A DNA stretch of 21,091 nt from Bacillota bacterium (GTDB taxonomy: Bacteria > Bacillota > Clostridia > Peptostreptococcales > Anaerovoracaceae), in assembly GCA_021443825.1 (NCBI GenBank), contig JABUTE010000023.1, positions 1 to 21,091 on the forward strand. Direction: 5' to 3'. This document shows positions 1 to 7,350 of this stretch, in pieces. The notes beneath the pieces were generated by a model that saw only the letters and a program-made list of their open reading frames with translations, ran no database searches and was not told the origin of the DNA. Both the position numbers and the translations under genes were made by a program. Each line of letters begins with the position of its first letter. Position 1 is the first letter of the stretch.

Positions 1-18
1 TGCCTGCAGCTGCAGGCA
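1..18. other. 18-bp perfect palindrome at window edge
   Basis: The first 18 bases are a perfect inverted repeat (TGCCTGCAG followed by CTGCAGGCA), ten bases beyond the stop of the HAD gene on the minus strand. It could be part of the terminator of that gene, but no loop is visible and any T-run on the minus strand would lie outside the window. Function uncertain. Confidence 0.3.
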
Positions 19-27
19 GCAAGGAGA

Positions 28-936
28 CTAGGTGATATGCCTCGGGGATGGGGACGCAGCTGCCGCGACCCGGTCTTTTTCGGCCTTCAGCATTCGCTCG
101 GCCATTTCGCGGATCTTTTGGGTGATCCACATATTGGCCGTGGTATTGGGCGAATAATCGGCTTCTGCATACATGTCGACTCTTCCGTCGGCACGCATCT
201 GATCGACCTGCTGCATGGCCCTCACATCGCCCTTGGGATAGATGGCAAAGGTGGCACCGCCGTTCTGCTTGATGACCGAGAAGGCGGGAATATCGCTGGG
301 ACCGTCAGCGATATAGATCATATTCTCCATCCGCACCCGGCGCAGCTCCTTGGGGATCTTGGAATTGACATCGATGCCGTCCAGCTTGCCGATGCCCTTG
401 TTGATCTCAAAAACGGCCCGGGTCTTAGTGGTGTTATCGATGGTATAGACCACCTCGCTGATCACACTGCTGCCGTCGTCGGCCGTACCGTCCAGCAGCT
501 CGCAGCCCCAGACGCCGTCCAGATACGGCATCAGCTGAGAGCCGCGGATCACCTCGGCAAAGCCGGTGGAGATGATGTAATGCTCTACCTGGATGCCCAG
601 CTCGGCATATTTATCTTCGCCCTTGAGCAGCTCTTTCGTTTCCTTTAAAAACTCGGGCACACCCGGGTAGAATTGCTGCGTCTTTCCGAAGCCATTGAGG
701 CGCTGATTGTTCAGGCCCTTGAAGATCCCTTCTTTAGCGTATTTGATGAAATAGTTCAGATAGAAAACATCTTTATTGACCCGCAGGTGCTGTTTTTCAT
801 ATTGATCGAGGGTGGAATTGACCTCTGCCCAGAACTGCTTCGAATCGATGCCGTACTCTTCGAACATCGGATCCTGCATATATCCGTCGACCAGAGTCTT
901 ATCAAAATCCCAGATCACTGCGATGATATTTGCCAT
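28..936 (-). CDS. HAD-superfamily phosphatase (phosphoserine phosphatase-like fold)
   Basis: A predicted soluble HAD hydrolase of 302 residues. Motif I is VIWDFDKTLVDG near the N-terminus (nucleophile Asp and acid Asp two residues apart). Motif II is the Thr/Ser of IISTGF, and motif IV is IYIADGPSDIPAF, which supplies the Mg-binding acidic residues. A large cap region follows motif I, as in PSP/MtnX-like members. The substrate cannot be told from sequence. An ATG four codons upstream (948) is possible, but the ATG at 936 has GAGG six bases before it whereas 948 has no properly spaced site, so 936 is chosen. Its likely promoter overlaps the 3' end of the EAL gene, and a terminator hairpin lies between the two genes, so it is probably a separate unit. 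Confidence 0.85.
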   Translation of the reverse strand: MANIIAVIWDFDKTLVDGYMQDPMFEEYGIDSKQFWAEVNSTLDQYEKQHLRVNKDVFYLNYFIKYAKEGIFKGLNNQRLNGFGKTQQFYPGVPEFLKETKELLKGEDKYAELGIQVEHYIISTGFAEVIRGSQLMPYLDGVWGCELLDGTADDGSSVISEVVYTIDNTTKTRAVFEINKGIGKLDGIDVNSKIPKELRRVRMENMIYIADGPSDIPAFSVIKQNGGATFAIYPKGDVRAMQQVDQMRADGRVDMYAEADYSPNTTANMWITQKIREMAERMLKAEKDRVAAAASPSPRHIT

Positions 937-961
937 ATGCGACCTCATTTCCCAGGAAAAG

Positions 962-996
962 AAAAAACGGGGCAGCCATAAAACATGGACTGCCCC
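962..996 (-). terminator. Intrinsic terminator of the EAL-domain gene
   Basis: GGGGCAG (969-975) pairs with CTGCCCC (990-996), with an inner CCAT/ATGG extension. On the minus strand it is followed by a run of six T at 967-962. It ends the unit of the EAL gene, whose stop is 16 bases away. Confidence 0.85.
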
Positions 997-999
997 TTA

Positions 1000-1028
1000 A
1001 TTATATCCTATTTATTTGTTTTTTTCCA
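1000..1028 (-). promoter_or_regulatory. Likely promoter of the HAD gene, overlapping the EAL gene end
   Basis: On the minus strand a TATAAT (1005-1000) lies 17 bases after TGGAAA (1028-1023, four of six matches to the -35 consensus). The start of transcription would fall near 993, inside the 5' arm of the terminator hairpin, so this transcript could not fold the full terminator. Pattern match only. Confidence 0.5.
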
Positions 1029-2931
1029 TAAACTCGATAAAGGAATCTCCGTTCAGAGGCTGGGAATAGTAAAAGCCCTGCACATAAGAGCTTCCGCTGG
1101 CTGCTGCACGGGCATTCTGTTCCTCCGTTTCGACCCCTTCGGCGAGAACATCGACCCCAAGGCGGCTCAGCAGCCGCGCCATCTCATCGAACAGGATCCG
1201 TCCTGTGCAGTCGTCGGCATGGACCAGGAAACGGTCCAGCTTGACACAATTGAAGGGAAGCGACCGAAGCGCCAGAATATTGGCATAGCCGGTGCCGAAA
1301 TCGTCGAGAAAGAAGGAGTAGCCCCTGTTCTTCATCGACCGCATCATGGTCTCTGCCGCCGTATAATTGGACAGTGCAATGGTCTCGGTCATTTCGAAGA
1401 TGAGCCGCTCCGGCTCGATGCCGTATTTGCGCACGGTGGAGGTGAGAGTAGCTGCCTGGTCGGTAAAATGCTCCGGAGAAGACAGGTTGATGCTCAGGCT
1501 CTTAAGCCCCATCGCGAACAGCTCCGGATGCTTCTGCAGGAATTCGCAGGTCCTGGATACGACCATCAGATCCAGCTCGCGGATCAGACCGCACGACACG
1601 GCAATGGGAATGAATTCTCTGGGCGACACCGGTCCCAGCTCTTCCGTATCCATGCGAAGCAGCACTTCTGCATGGGTAAAGCCGCCGGTCTTAATGTTGC
1701 GGATCGGCTGAAAATTCAGATAGAAGCCCTTTCCCGAGGCCAGGCTGTGACGCAGAGCTTTTTCCACATTGCTTCTGCGGATGCCCCGATCCAGGCAGTC
1801 GTTGTCGATATCAAAATCGCTGCCCTGCCGCTCTTTGGGCAGCTCGTCGATGGCCATGTTGATCACACCGATAATGTTCTTAGGCTCGGAAAAATCCGTT
1901 TGCCTGCTGCAGCATAAGGTCGCCGACAGCAAAGCGCTGCGCTCGTCGGTCTTCCAGGGCTTGTTGATCCGGTAGCGGATCGTATTGCGCAAAGACTGGA
2001 ATTTCCTTTCATGGAAGGTGATCAGCAGAAAACGGGTATCGGACATGCGAAAAGCCCAGCCGCTTTTGTAGATGACCACATTGAAAAAGTGGCCCAGATC
2101 GCGGATGATCTTGCTGAAGGAGGCTAAGGGCATGGAGGTTCGGACATTATTATAGTTGCAGATATCCACCGCGATCATATACATGGTGCCGTCATAAGAA
2201 CGGTAATTATTGAGAAAGCGCTCCAGGGCGCGGTAGTTGAACATTTTCGAGGCGGAATCCAGCATATCGGCCGGATCCTGCATGGTAAAGCACATCATCA
2301 GCACGCAGATGGTGATCCCGACGCCGGTGAGCAGGCAGAAGGGAAACATCACCTGCAGCAGAATGGTGATGGAGATGGTGAATACGGCAAAGGCCATGGT
2401 ATTGTACTGGCTCAGCTCGATCTGATTGCGATACCGGTAAGCGATGACAAAGGACGTCGCCACATAAAAGCCGCTGCAAAGATATTCCAGCAGAGTGCCA
2501 ACGCCCAAAGAGCAGACCTTCACACCGTTCTGCACGGATACGGCAATGAAATAATGATGCCAATGATTGGTCAGGATCAGCAGCAGAAGAACCCCGTAGG
2601 GAACATATAAAGGCCAGGCGCGTTTGATACTCTGCACATCCAGCATGCCGCACAGAAAGGCGACAAAGGTCATCATGATCATGGGAAGCGCAGCCTGCAG
2701 GATATAGAAAATCAGGTTGACAAAAACGCAGAGCCAGCCGGGAAGCGCCGCGATATGATCGATGGAAAAAGCGCCTGCTATGTCGAAGAAAATATCAAAA
2801 AAAGCGGTAACGATCAGAACGCTGAACATGCGGCAGGTATGATCGGGAAATCGCTTCAGAATGAAAAACCGGAGTCCTACAACGGAAAGGATTATGAGAG
2901 AACAGATTTCATAGTCAAGAACGTAATTCAT
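1012..2931 (-). CDS. Membrane-anchored degenerate GGDEF-EAL protein, probable c-di-GMP phosphodiesterase
   Basis: About 639 residues in three parts. Residues 1-215 hold about seven hydrophobic helices. Residues 220-375 look like a GGDEF domain, but the signature loop reads RMSDTRF instead of GGDEF, so no diguanylate cyclase activity is expected. Residues 385-637 form an EAL domain that keeps the key residues: AEVLLR (EVL for EAL), NLSSPEHF, FEMTET, LDDFGTGYAN, VKLDRF, AEGVET and QGFYYSQP. It should therefore cleave c-di-GMP, with the dead GGDEF perhaps sensing GTP, as in other hybrids. The GTG at 2940 is an alternative start, but AGAAAG sits ten bases before the ATG at 2931 and only one base before the GTG. 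It has its own promoter and terminator, so it appears to be monocistronic. Confidence 0.9.
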   Translation of the reverse strand: MNYVLDYEICSLIILSVVGLRFFILKRFPDHTCRMFSVLIVTAFFDIFFDIAGAFSIDHIAALPGWLCVFVNLIFYILQAALPMIMMTFVAFLCGMLDVQSIKRAWPLYVPYGVLLLLILTNHWHHYFIAVSVQNGVKVCSLGVGTLLEYLCSGFYVATSFVIAYRYRNQIELSQYNTMAFAVFTISITILLQVMFPFCLLTGVGITICVLMMCFTMQDPADMLDSASKMFNYRALERFLNNYRSYDGTMYMIAVDICNYNNVRTSMPLASFSKIIRDLGHFFNVVIYKSGWAFRMSDTRFLLITFHERKFQSLRNTIRYRINKPWKTDERSALLSATLCCSRQTDFSEPKNIIGVINMAIDELPKERQGSDFDIDNDCLDRGIRRSNVEKALRHSLASGKGFYLNFQPIRNIKTGGFTHAEVLLRMDTEELGPVSPREFIPIAVSCGLIRELDLMVVSRTCEFLQKHPELFAMGLKSLSINLSSPEHFTDQAATLTSTVRKYGIEPERLIFEMTETIALSNYTAAETMMRSMKNRGYSFFLDDFGTGYANILALRSLPFNCVKLDRFLVHADDCTGRILFDEMARLLSRLGVDVLAEGVETEEQNARAAASGSSYVQGFYYSQPLNGDSFIEFMEKNK

Positions 2932-2997
2932 AGAAATCACGCTTTCTAAAAAAGAACAGGAAGAAATAACCGTAATAAAAAGAATAATTCTTATTAT

Positions 2998-3025
2998 ATT
3001 ATAGTGTTTTCGCTAAAAATTGCAA
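2998..3025 (-). promoter_or_regulatory. Promoter of the EAL-domain gene
   Basis: On the minus strand TTGCAA (3025-3020), a 16-base spacer and a perfect TATAAT (3003-2998) lie about 65 bases before the chosen start, in a very AT-rich stretch. The rest of the 2932-3126 gap shows no gene. Confidence 0.7.
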
Positions 3026-3094
3026 TCAAAGACAGAAAAAAATACTATTTTGCGGCGAACAGATCGCATGGACCCGAATTCCACAGAAGAATAG

Positions 3095-3112
3095 TCTGTG
3101 CATTTGCACGGA
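3095..3112. other. Hairpin downstream of the DUF6873 gene
   Basis: TCTGTGCA, two T, then TGCACGGA form an eight-pair stem with one G-U pair, 14 bases beyond the DUF6873 stop. No T-run follows closely on the minus strand (the nearest, seven T, is about 50 bases on). It may be a weak terminator or an operator; unresolved. Confidence 0.3.
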
Positions 3113-3126
3113 TGCAGAACGGCTGC

Positions 3127-3795
3127 TTAGCAGGAAGGCTCCCATAGAATCGAGCCGACATCTGTCAAAGGAATGCCGGAAAACCAGACCGGAACCAACC
3201 CGCAGCTTTTGACAAACCGGGTGATGGCAGCTGCATCGGGATGGACCGTCAGATCGCCCGCAAAGATCAGCTCGCGCCCCACTCTTCCGCAGGCTCCGCC
3301 GATAAAGCCGCAGGGATGCCCAGGCAGCTGCACAAAGCCGCCGCCGATCAGAAGGCAGCTTATATCCGAGTGCTGCAGCGCCCGCGCGATGCCTCGGTCT
3401 TCGGTGATCACATGGGCTTCATCCAGCACCGCCAGGTTGCATTTGGTATAGCCCTGCTTTACGCCAAGAAGCTGCGCCGTCTGCCGGCGGCTTTCGATCT
3501 GCCTTTTCGCCGCAGCAAGAAGGGCAGGATCGGTGCTTTGCGGCCGGCAGATGATATAGGAACCGACCACCGCTGCATTGTAGCGGCAATCGCCCGGATA
3601 CCGGGGCGTAAGCAGCGTAGGATCGCCTCGAAAGATGCGGGGAAGACTGCCCGGCCCAAGATCGCAGAAGATCAGATCTGGATGGCAGGCGATGGAAGGA
3701 TCCACATTGGAAAGAGGCCCCGTCAGCGTCACCTGATCTTTCGTTTTCAGATAGGAAAGCACCGGTAAAGGCGCATTGGATGCGGCATAGATCAT
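3127..3795 (-). CDS. DUF6873-family protein (predicted GME fold)
   Basis: A soluble protein of 222 residues without an assigned reaction. It matches what I recall of the clostridial DUF6873 family, thought to adopt the fold of guanidino-group-modifying enzymes. The recognisable blocks are VKQGYTKCNLAVLDE, VITEDRGIARA, GFIGGACGR, FAGDLTVHPD and LTDVGSI. The invariant-looking Cys, Asp and His residues in these blocks could form an active site, but this is inference. The start codon overlaps the stop of the upstream radical SAM gene by four bases (ATGA), so the two are very likely translationally coupled. The reading is supported by family memory, not by a search. Confidence 0.7.
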   Translation of the reverse strand: MIYAASNAPLPVLSYLKTKDQVTLTGPLSNVDPSIACHPDLIFCDLGPGSLPRIFRGDPTLLTPRYPGDCRYNAAVVGSYIICRPQSTDPALLAAAKRQIESRRQTAQLLGVKQGYTKCNLAVLDEAHVITEDRGIARALQHSDISCLLIGGGFVQLPGHPCGFIGGACGRVGRELIFAGDLTVHPDAAAITRFVKSCGLVPVWFSGIPLTDVGSILWEPSC

Positions 3796-4808
3796 AGGTT
3801 TTTCTCAAACAGGATGGCGTGATCCTCCAAAGAGGAATCGCAAATAAAGCGAAGGGATTTCTGGGGATACTGCTCTGCAAAATATTTTTTATTGCAGGCC
3901 TTGTGGCCGATCACCGCCCCGAAGGCCTTGGTTCCCGCCCGGACCACCAGGCTGCGGCAGCCCTTCAGCGCTTCTTCGATCTTCTCTTTGGCCAGCTCTC
4001 CTTCTACCAGCTGGCGAAAGGCCGGATGAAAGGTTCCTCCCAGCACATCGGAGGTCTCGCCGTCGTTGATCCGGTCGCTGGCCTTAAGGCCGACACGGAT
4101 CACCCGGATGCCGGCTTCGGTGAGCAGCTTATACATAGCGGTTGCCGTTCGAAGGGTCTCCTGCGGCGAAAAGGGCTGATAGGAGCCCTCCAGATACATC
4201 TTTGCCAGCGGAGTGCCCTTCAGGATCACCGTAGGATAGATCCTGGCGATGGCAGGCGCAATATCGACGGTGCATTGGGCCGACCGCATGCACGCCTGGT
4301 AGGAATCGCCGGGCAGGCCGGTCATCAGCTGGATCCCCAGGGTAAAGCCGTATTCTTTGATCAGGCGGCAGGCTTCCCATACCTGCTGAGGCGAATGGCC
4401 CCGCTCCGACAGTCGCAGCACCTGGGGATCAAAGGACTGCACTCCCAGCTCGATCACATCGGTGCCGTATTCCTTCAGATTGTCCAGGATCCTGCGGTCG
4501 ATATAATCGGGGCGGGTTGACAGATGGATCGAAGAGATGCGCCCCTCCTCCTTGTACCGGCGGGCGATGGCAAGATAAGACTTCTGCTGCTGCAGGGGAA
4601 TGCCGGTAAAGCTGCCGCCGAAAAAAGACATCTCAATGGCGGCCCCGCTGCCCTGCAGAGTGGAAAGATAGGTCTCTGCCGTGCGGATGACCTCTTCCTC
4701 TGAGACAGGCGCTGCAGCCGAGGTGATGGCTTTCTGGTCGCAGAAGACACACTTGTGGGGACAGCCCAGATGGGGTATGAAAATGGGAATGATGGCGTGG
4801 TTTTTCAT
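3792..4808 (-). CDS. Elp3-like radical SAM protein lacking the GNAT domain
   Basis: 338 residues. The 4Fe-4S/SAM motif is CPHKCVFC at residues 16-23 (C-x3-C-x2-C), followed by EMSFFGGSFTG, LSTRPDYID and ELGVQSFDPQVL, which are typical of the Elp3/YhcC branch of radical SAM enzymes. Full Elp3 proteins carry a C-terminal acetyltransferase domain and exceed 500 residues; this one stops well short, so it is the short bacterial form, with unknown substrate. The ribosome site before the ATG at 4808 is weak (GGA about six bases upstream). The gene is coupled to the downstream DUF6873 gene by a four-base overlap. A 63-base gap containing a hairpin separates it from the M42 peptidase upstream. Confidence 0.85.
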   Translation of the reverse strand: MKNHAIIPIFIPHLGCPHKCVFCDQKAITSAAAPVSEEEVIRTAETYLSTLQGSGAAIEMSFFGGSFTGIPLQQQKSYLAIARRYKEEGRISSIHLSTRPDYIDRRILDNLKEYGTDVIELGVQSFDPQVLRLSERGHSPQQVWEACRLIKEYGFTLGIQLMTGLPGDSYQACMRSAQCTVDIAPAIARIYPTVILKGTPLAKMYLEGSYQPFSPQETLRTATAMYKLLTEAGIRVIRVGLKASDRINDGETSDVLGGTFHPAFRQLVEGELAKEKIEEALKGCRSLVVRAGTKAFGAVIGHKACNKKYFAEQYPQKSLRFICDSSLEDHAILFEKNL

Positions 4809-4829
4809 AAGTCCGAGGGATACAAAGAT

Positions 4830-4859
4830 CCCCTCTGCCCTGCAGACAGAGCAAAGGGG
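4830..4859. other. Hairpin between M42 peptidase and radical SAM genes
   Basis: CCCCTCTG (4830-4837) pairs with CAGAG and GGGG (4847-4851, 4856-4859) with a four-base bulge. No T-run follows on the minus strand, so it is not a strong terminator; it may be an mRNA processing or stability element. Confidence 0.3.
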
Positions 4860-4871
4860 ACCCGGTTATGC

Positions 4872-5906
4872 TTACTGGTTCATGTAGCTTTCCATTACCT
4901 TGAGGGTATTGAGAACGCCGTCCATATGGGAGCGCTCGTAACCGTGGCTGGCAAATACGCCGGCACCGATGAGCCCGTGCTTGATGTCGTGGCCCGATGC
5001 CAGCGTCGCTTCCACGTCGGAGCCGTATCTGGGATAAACATCGACGGCATAGTCGGCACCGGAGGCGATGGCTGCGTTGATCAGCTTGGTGGTCACCTCG
5101 TAGTTGTAGGGTCCCTTGGAATCCTTTGCACAGATGGAGACCATCTTTTCGGTGCATTCCAGACCGTCGCCGACACAGCCCATATCGATGGAGATGACTT
5201 CCTTTACATCTGCGGGGCAGGTAGCGGAGGCGCCGTGGCCCACCTCTTCGTATACGGTCACATGGCCGTAGAGATGATGGGGCAGCTGGATATGGTTATC
5301 CTTGATGAACTTGCCGTAGGCCATCAGCATGCCGACAGAAAGCTTATCGTCGAGGAAACGGCTCTTGATATAGCCGCTTTCGGTGACGCGAAAACGGGGA
5401 TCTGCGCAGACGAAATCGCCGGTATTGATGCCCAGAGCCTTGACATCTTCTTTGCATTTTACGTCTTCGTCCAGATAGACCTCTACGGTATCGAAGGTGC
5501 GGGCGGTATCGTTGTACTTGGTATTGACATGGATCGAAGGATTGTGCAGCTGAATGGTTCCTTCGTAGACCTTGCCGCTGCGGGTATAGACCTTTACATT
5601 TTCAGCCTCCACATTGTTTGCGTTAAAGCCGTTGAGGGCAACGATCTTCAGAGTGCCGCAGCTGTTGATGCCGCTGACCATGGCGCCCAGGGTATCGCCG
5701 TGGGCATCGAACATGATACCGTAATCGTCTTTTCCGCCGAAGTCGATGAAAACGCCCCCCTTGTTGGTCAGCTCTGCGGCAAAGCCCAGCTGACGGAACT
5801 GGCTGACGACCCAGTCCATCGCTGCCGACGTATAGCCGGTGGGGCTGTCGATGGCGATCAGTTCTCTTGTTTTTTCTACCGCATATTCTGCATATTCTTT
5901 GTTCAT
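4872..5906 (-). CDS. M42-family metallopeptidase
   Basis: A 344-residue M42 (tetrahedral aminopeptidase-type) enzyme expected to be cytosolic and to use two metal ions. Visible metal and catalytic positions are DAHGDTLGAMV, RFLDDKLSVG, the adjacent Glu pair in VYEEVGHG, SIDMG and the C-terminal SHGYERSH. From memory, the AHxDTLGAMV and SHGYERxH wording resembles the M42 subgroup called the trio or NAGGN-associated hydrolases rather than classical PepA or YsdC. However, no NAGGN-synthesis partner is present here, so function beyond peptide or acyl-amino-acid hydrolysis is open. AAGGAG lies nine bases before the ATG, and the gene begins 16 bases after rbgA ends, so the two are probably cotranscribed. 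Confidence 0.9.
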   Translation of the reverse strand: MNKEYAEYAVEKTRELIAIDSPTGYTSAAMDWVVSQFRQLGFAAELTNKGGVFIDFGGKDDYGIMFDAHGDTLGAMVSGINSCGTLKIVALNGFNANNVEAENVKVYTRSGKVYEGTIQLHNPSIHVNTKYNDTARTFDTVEVYLDEDVKCKEDVKALGINTGDFVCADPRFRVTESGYIKSRFLDDKLSVGMLMAYGKFIKDNHIQLPHHLYGHVTVYEEVGHGASATCPADVKEVISIDMGCVGDGLECTEKMVSICAKDSKGPYNYEVTTKLINAAIASGADYAVDVYPRYGSDVEATLASGHDIKHGLIGAGVFASHGYERSHMDGVLNTLKVMESYMNQ

Positions 5907-5922
5907 TGGTACGGTCTCCTTC

Positions 5923-6750
5923 CTATTCCAGTGAAATTCTTCCTATTGTTCCGGCGCGAAACTCGTCGATGACGGTTCTGGCCGTACGTTCATAATCGAT
6001 GCGCTTTCCGGGGAGAATAAAGCCCCGCTTTGCGGCGATGGCCTCCATGGTCTGCAGAGGGGTCTCTTCCAGCCGGTCCAGCTTGTAGCGGGCAATCAGC
6101 AGGTCGGGAGCGATCCTTGAAAGACAGGCGATCAGCTCCAGCCCCAGAGTCGCCAGATCCATGATCTCATCGCGGATGGCGCCGCAAAAGGCCAGCTTTT
6201 TTGCCAGCTCCTGGTCTTCAAACTTGGGCCACAGAATGCCGGGAGTATCCAGCAGCATGATATCCTCTCCCAGCAAAAGCCATTGCTTTCCCCTGGTGAC
6301 ACCGGGGATGTTGCCTGTTTTTGCTCCCTTTTTACCGGTGAGACGGTTGATCAGAGAGGATTTTCCCACATTGGGAATGCCGACGATCATCAGGCGAAGA
6401 GGCTTTTTGCGCTGGCGGTCTTCGTTGCGCTCATCGCGGATCTTTGCCAGCAGACTTCGAAGGGCAGCTGCGCCCTCACCGCTTTCCGCGTTCATGATAA
6501 GAACCCGGCTGCCCTCCTGCCGCAGTTTTTCCGCCCACTTTTTCGTGTTTTCTTCTTCAGCCAGATCGGATTTGTTCAGGATGACGATCCGGATCTTATT
6601 TTTGACCAGCTCGCCGATGATGGGATTGCGGCTGGAATACGGGATCCTGGAATCCAGCAGCTCACAGACCACATCTACCAGCTTCAGATTTTCCTGGATC
6701 AGCTCCCGGGTCTTTTTCATATGCCCCGGATACCAAGAGATGTTTTCCAT
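5923..6750 (-). CDS. rbgA: Ribosome biogenesis GTPase RbgA (YlqF)
   Basis: 275 residues. It is a circularly permuted GTPase needed for late 50S subunit assembly in Bacillus. The G motifs appear in permuted order: NKSD (G4) at residues 59-62, GIPNVGKSS (G1) at 124-132 and DTPG (G3) at 168-171. The N-terminal WYPGHM carries the His (residue 10) implicated in GTP hydrolysis. An ATG at 6798 would add 16 residues, but MENISWYPGH is the usual family start and AGGAAG lies six bases before the ATG at 6750. It follows rplS, as in many Bacillota, but a strong terminator lies between them, so expression depends on read-through or an unseen promoter. Confidence 0.95.
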   Translation of the reverse strand: MENISWYPGHMKKTRELIQENLKLVDVVCELLDSRIPYSSRNPIIGELVKNKIRIVILNKSDLAEEENTKKWAEKLRQEGSRVLIMNAESGEGAAALRSLLAKIRDERNEDRQRKKPLRLMIVGIPNVGKSSLINRLTGKKGAKTGNIPGVTRGKQWLLLGEDIMLLDTPGILWPKFEDQELAKKLAFCGAIRDEIMDLATLGLELIACLSRIAPDLLIARYKLDRLEETPLQTMEAIAAKRGFILPGKRIDYERTARTVIDEFRAGTIGRISLE

Positions 6751-6785
6751 ATATACTTCCTGTTTTAATAGGTGAAATGACGGGC

Positions 6786-6826
6786 AAAAAAGAAACAAAA
6801 GGGCCTTTGCCCTTAAGCAAAGACCC
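6786..6826 (-). terminator. Intrinsic terminator after rplS
   Basis: GGGCCTTTGC (6801-6810) pairs with GCAAAGACCC (6817-6826; one mismatch), with a T-rich tail on the minus strand at 6800-6786. It separates rplS from rbgA and could limit downstream expression to partial read-through. Confidence 0.85.
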
Positions 6827-6841
6827 TTCGGTTGTTCATCA

Positions 6842-7186
6842 TTACTGACCGATCGACTTGATCTTGGCAGCCTTACCGGTTCTGCCTCTCATGTAATTGA
6901 GCTTCGCTCTTCTTACCTGGCCCTTGCGGACGACTTCGATCTTTTCGATCAGGGGGGAATGTACGGGGAAGGTCTTTTCGACGCCGACACCGGAAGCGAT
7001 TCTTCTGACGGTGAAGGTCTCGGAGATGCCGCCGTTCTGCTTCTTCAGAACATAGCCTTCGTAGACCTGGAGTCTTTCCTTGTTGCCTTCCTTGATCTTC
7101 AGGGTGAGCTTTACAGTATCACCGACGGAGATCTCGGGGAGATCCTTCTTTTCGTACTCTTCAGTAATAGCCTTGATGAGATCCAT
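6842..7186 (-). CDS. rplS: 50S ribosomal protein L19
   Basis: 114 residues, the normal L19 length. Recognised from ISVGDTVKLTLKIKEGNKER, EGYVLKKQNGGISETFTVR, IASGVGVEKTFPVHSPLIEK and RAKLNYMRGR, the conserved L19 core that sits at the 30S-50S interface. An open frame extends 23 codons upstream to 7255, but MDLIKAITEEYEK is the family start and AAAGGAAA lies about nine bases before it. The gene has its own promoter and leader and is followed by a terminator, so it is a separate unit here rather than the tail of an rpsP-rimM-trmD operon. Confidence 0.97.
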   Translation of the reverse strand: MDLIKAITEEYEKKDLPEISVGDTVKLTLKIKEGNKERLQVYEGYVLKKQNGGISETFTVRRIASGVGVEKTFPVHSPLIEKIEVVRKGQVRRAKLNYMRGRTGKAAKIKSIGQ

Positions 7187-7195
7187 GTTGTTTCG

Positions 7196-7254
7196 TTTCC
7201 TTTCATTAACAAAGACGTTCTTGGAATAGGTAGCGTCTGAAGCCCTTTGCTTCA
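7196..7254 (-). promoter_or_regulatory. Candidate L19 leader (autoregulatory RNA) before rplS
   Basis: The leader has two adjoining hairpins: GAAGC/GCTTC (7239-7253, extendable by a T-A pair) and AGACG/CGTCT (7234-7238 with 7213-7217). The loop of the second contains UUCC (7226-7223), complementary to GGAA of the ribosome site (7200-7197), so a pseudoknot or sequestering interaction is possible. L19 leader RNAs are known in Bacillota; membership here is inference. Confidence 0.45.
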
Positions 7255-7292
7255 TGGCTCTTCCAGCGGACCGCCCGTAATACGCGAAACGG

Positions 7293-7321
7293 ATAATATC
7301 ACATCGGGATGCTTAATGCAA
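7293..7321 (-). promoter_or_regulatory. rplS: Promoter of rplS
   Basis: On the minus strand TTGCAT (7321-7316), a 17-base spacer and TATTAT (7298-7293) make a near-consensus promoter. Transcription would start near 7286, giving a leader of about 100 bases. Confidence 0.7.
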
Positions 7322-7350
7322 GTGAATTTTCAAGGTTTTTCAAAGTTTTT

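Noticed and set aside
985..1917. Open frame of 310 codons antisense to the EAL region
   Set aside because: The minus strand encodes all EAL motifs here; the antisense product has no recognisable feature.
4755..5972. Open frame of 405 codons antisense to the M42 gene
   Set aside because: Overlaps three real genes and intergenic hairpins and shows no domain; it is a shadow of codon bias.
7187..7255. N-terminal extension of L19 by 23 residues
   Set aside because: The extension covers the leader hairpins and ribosome site; L19 proteins start at MDLIKA-like sequence.
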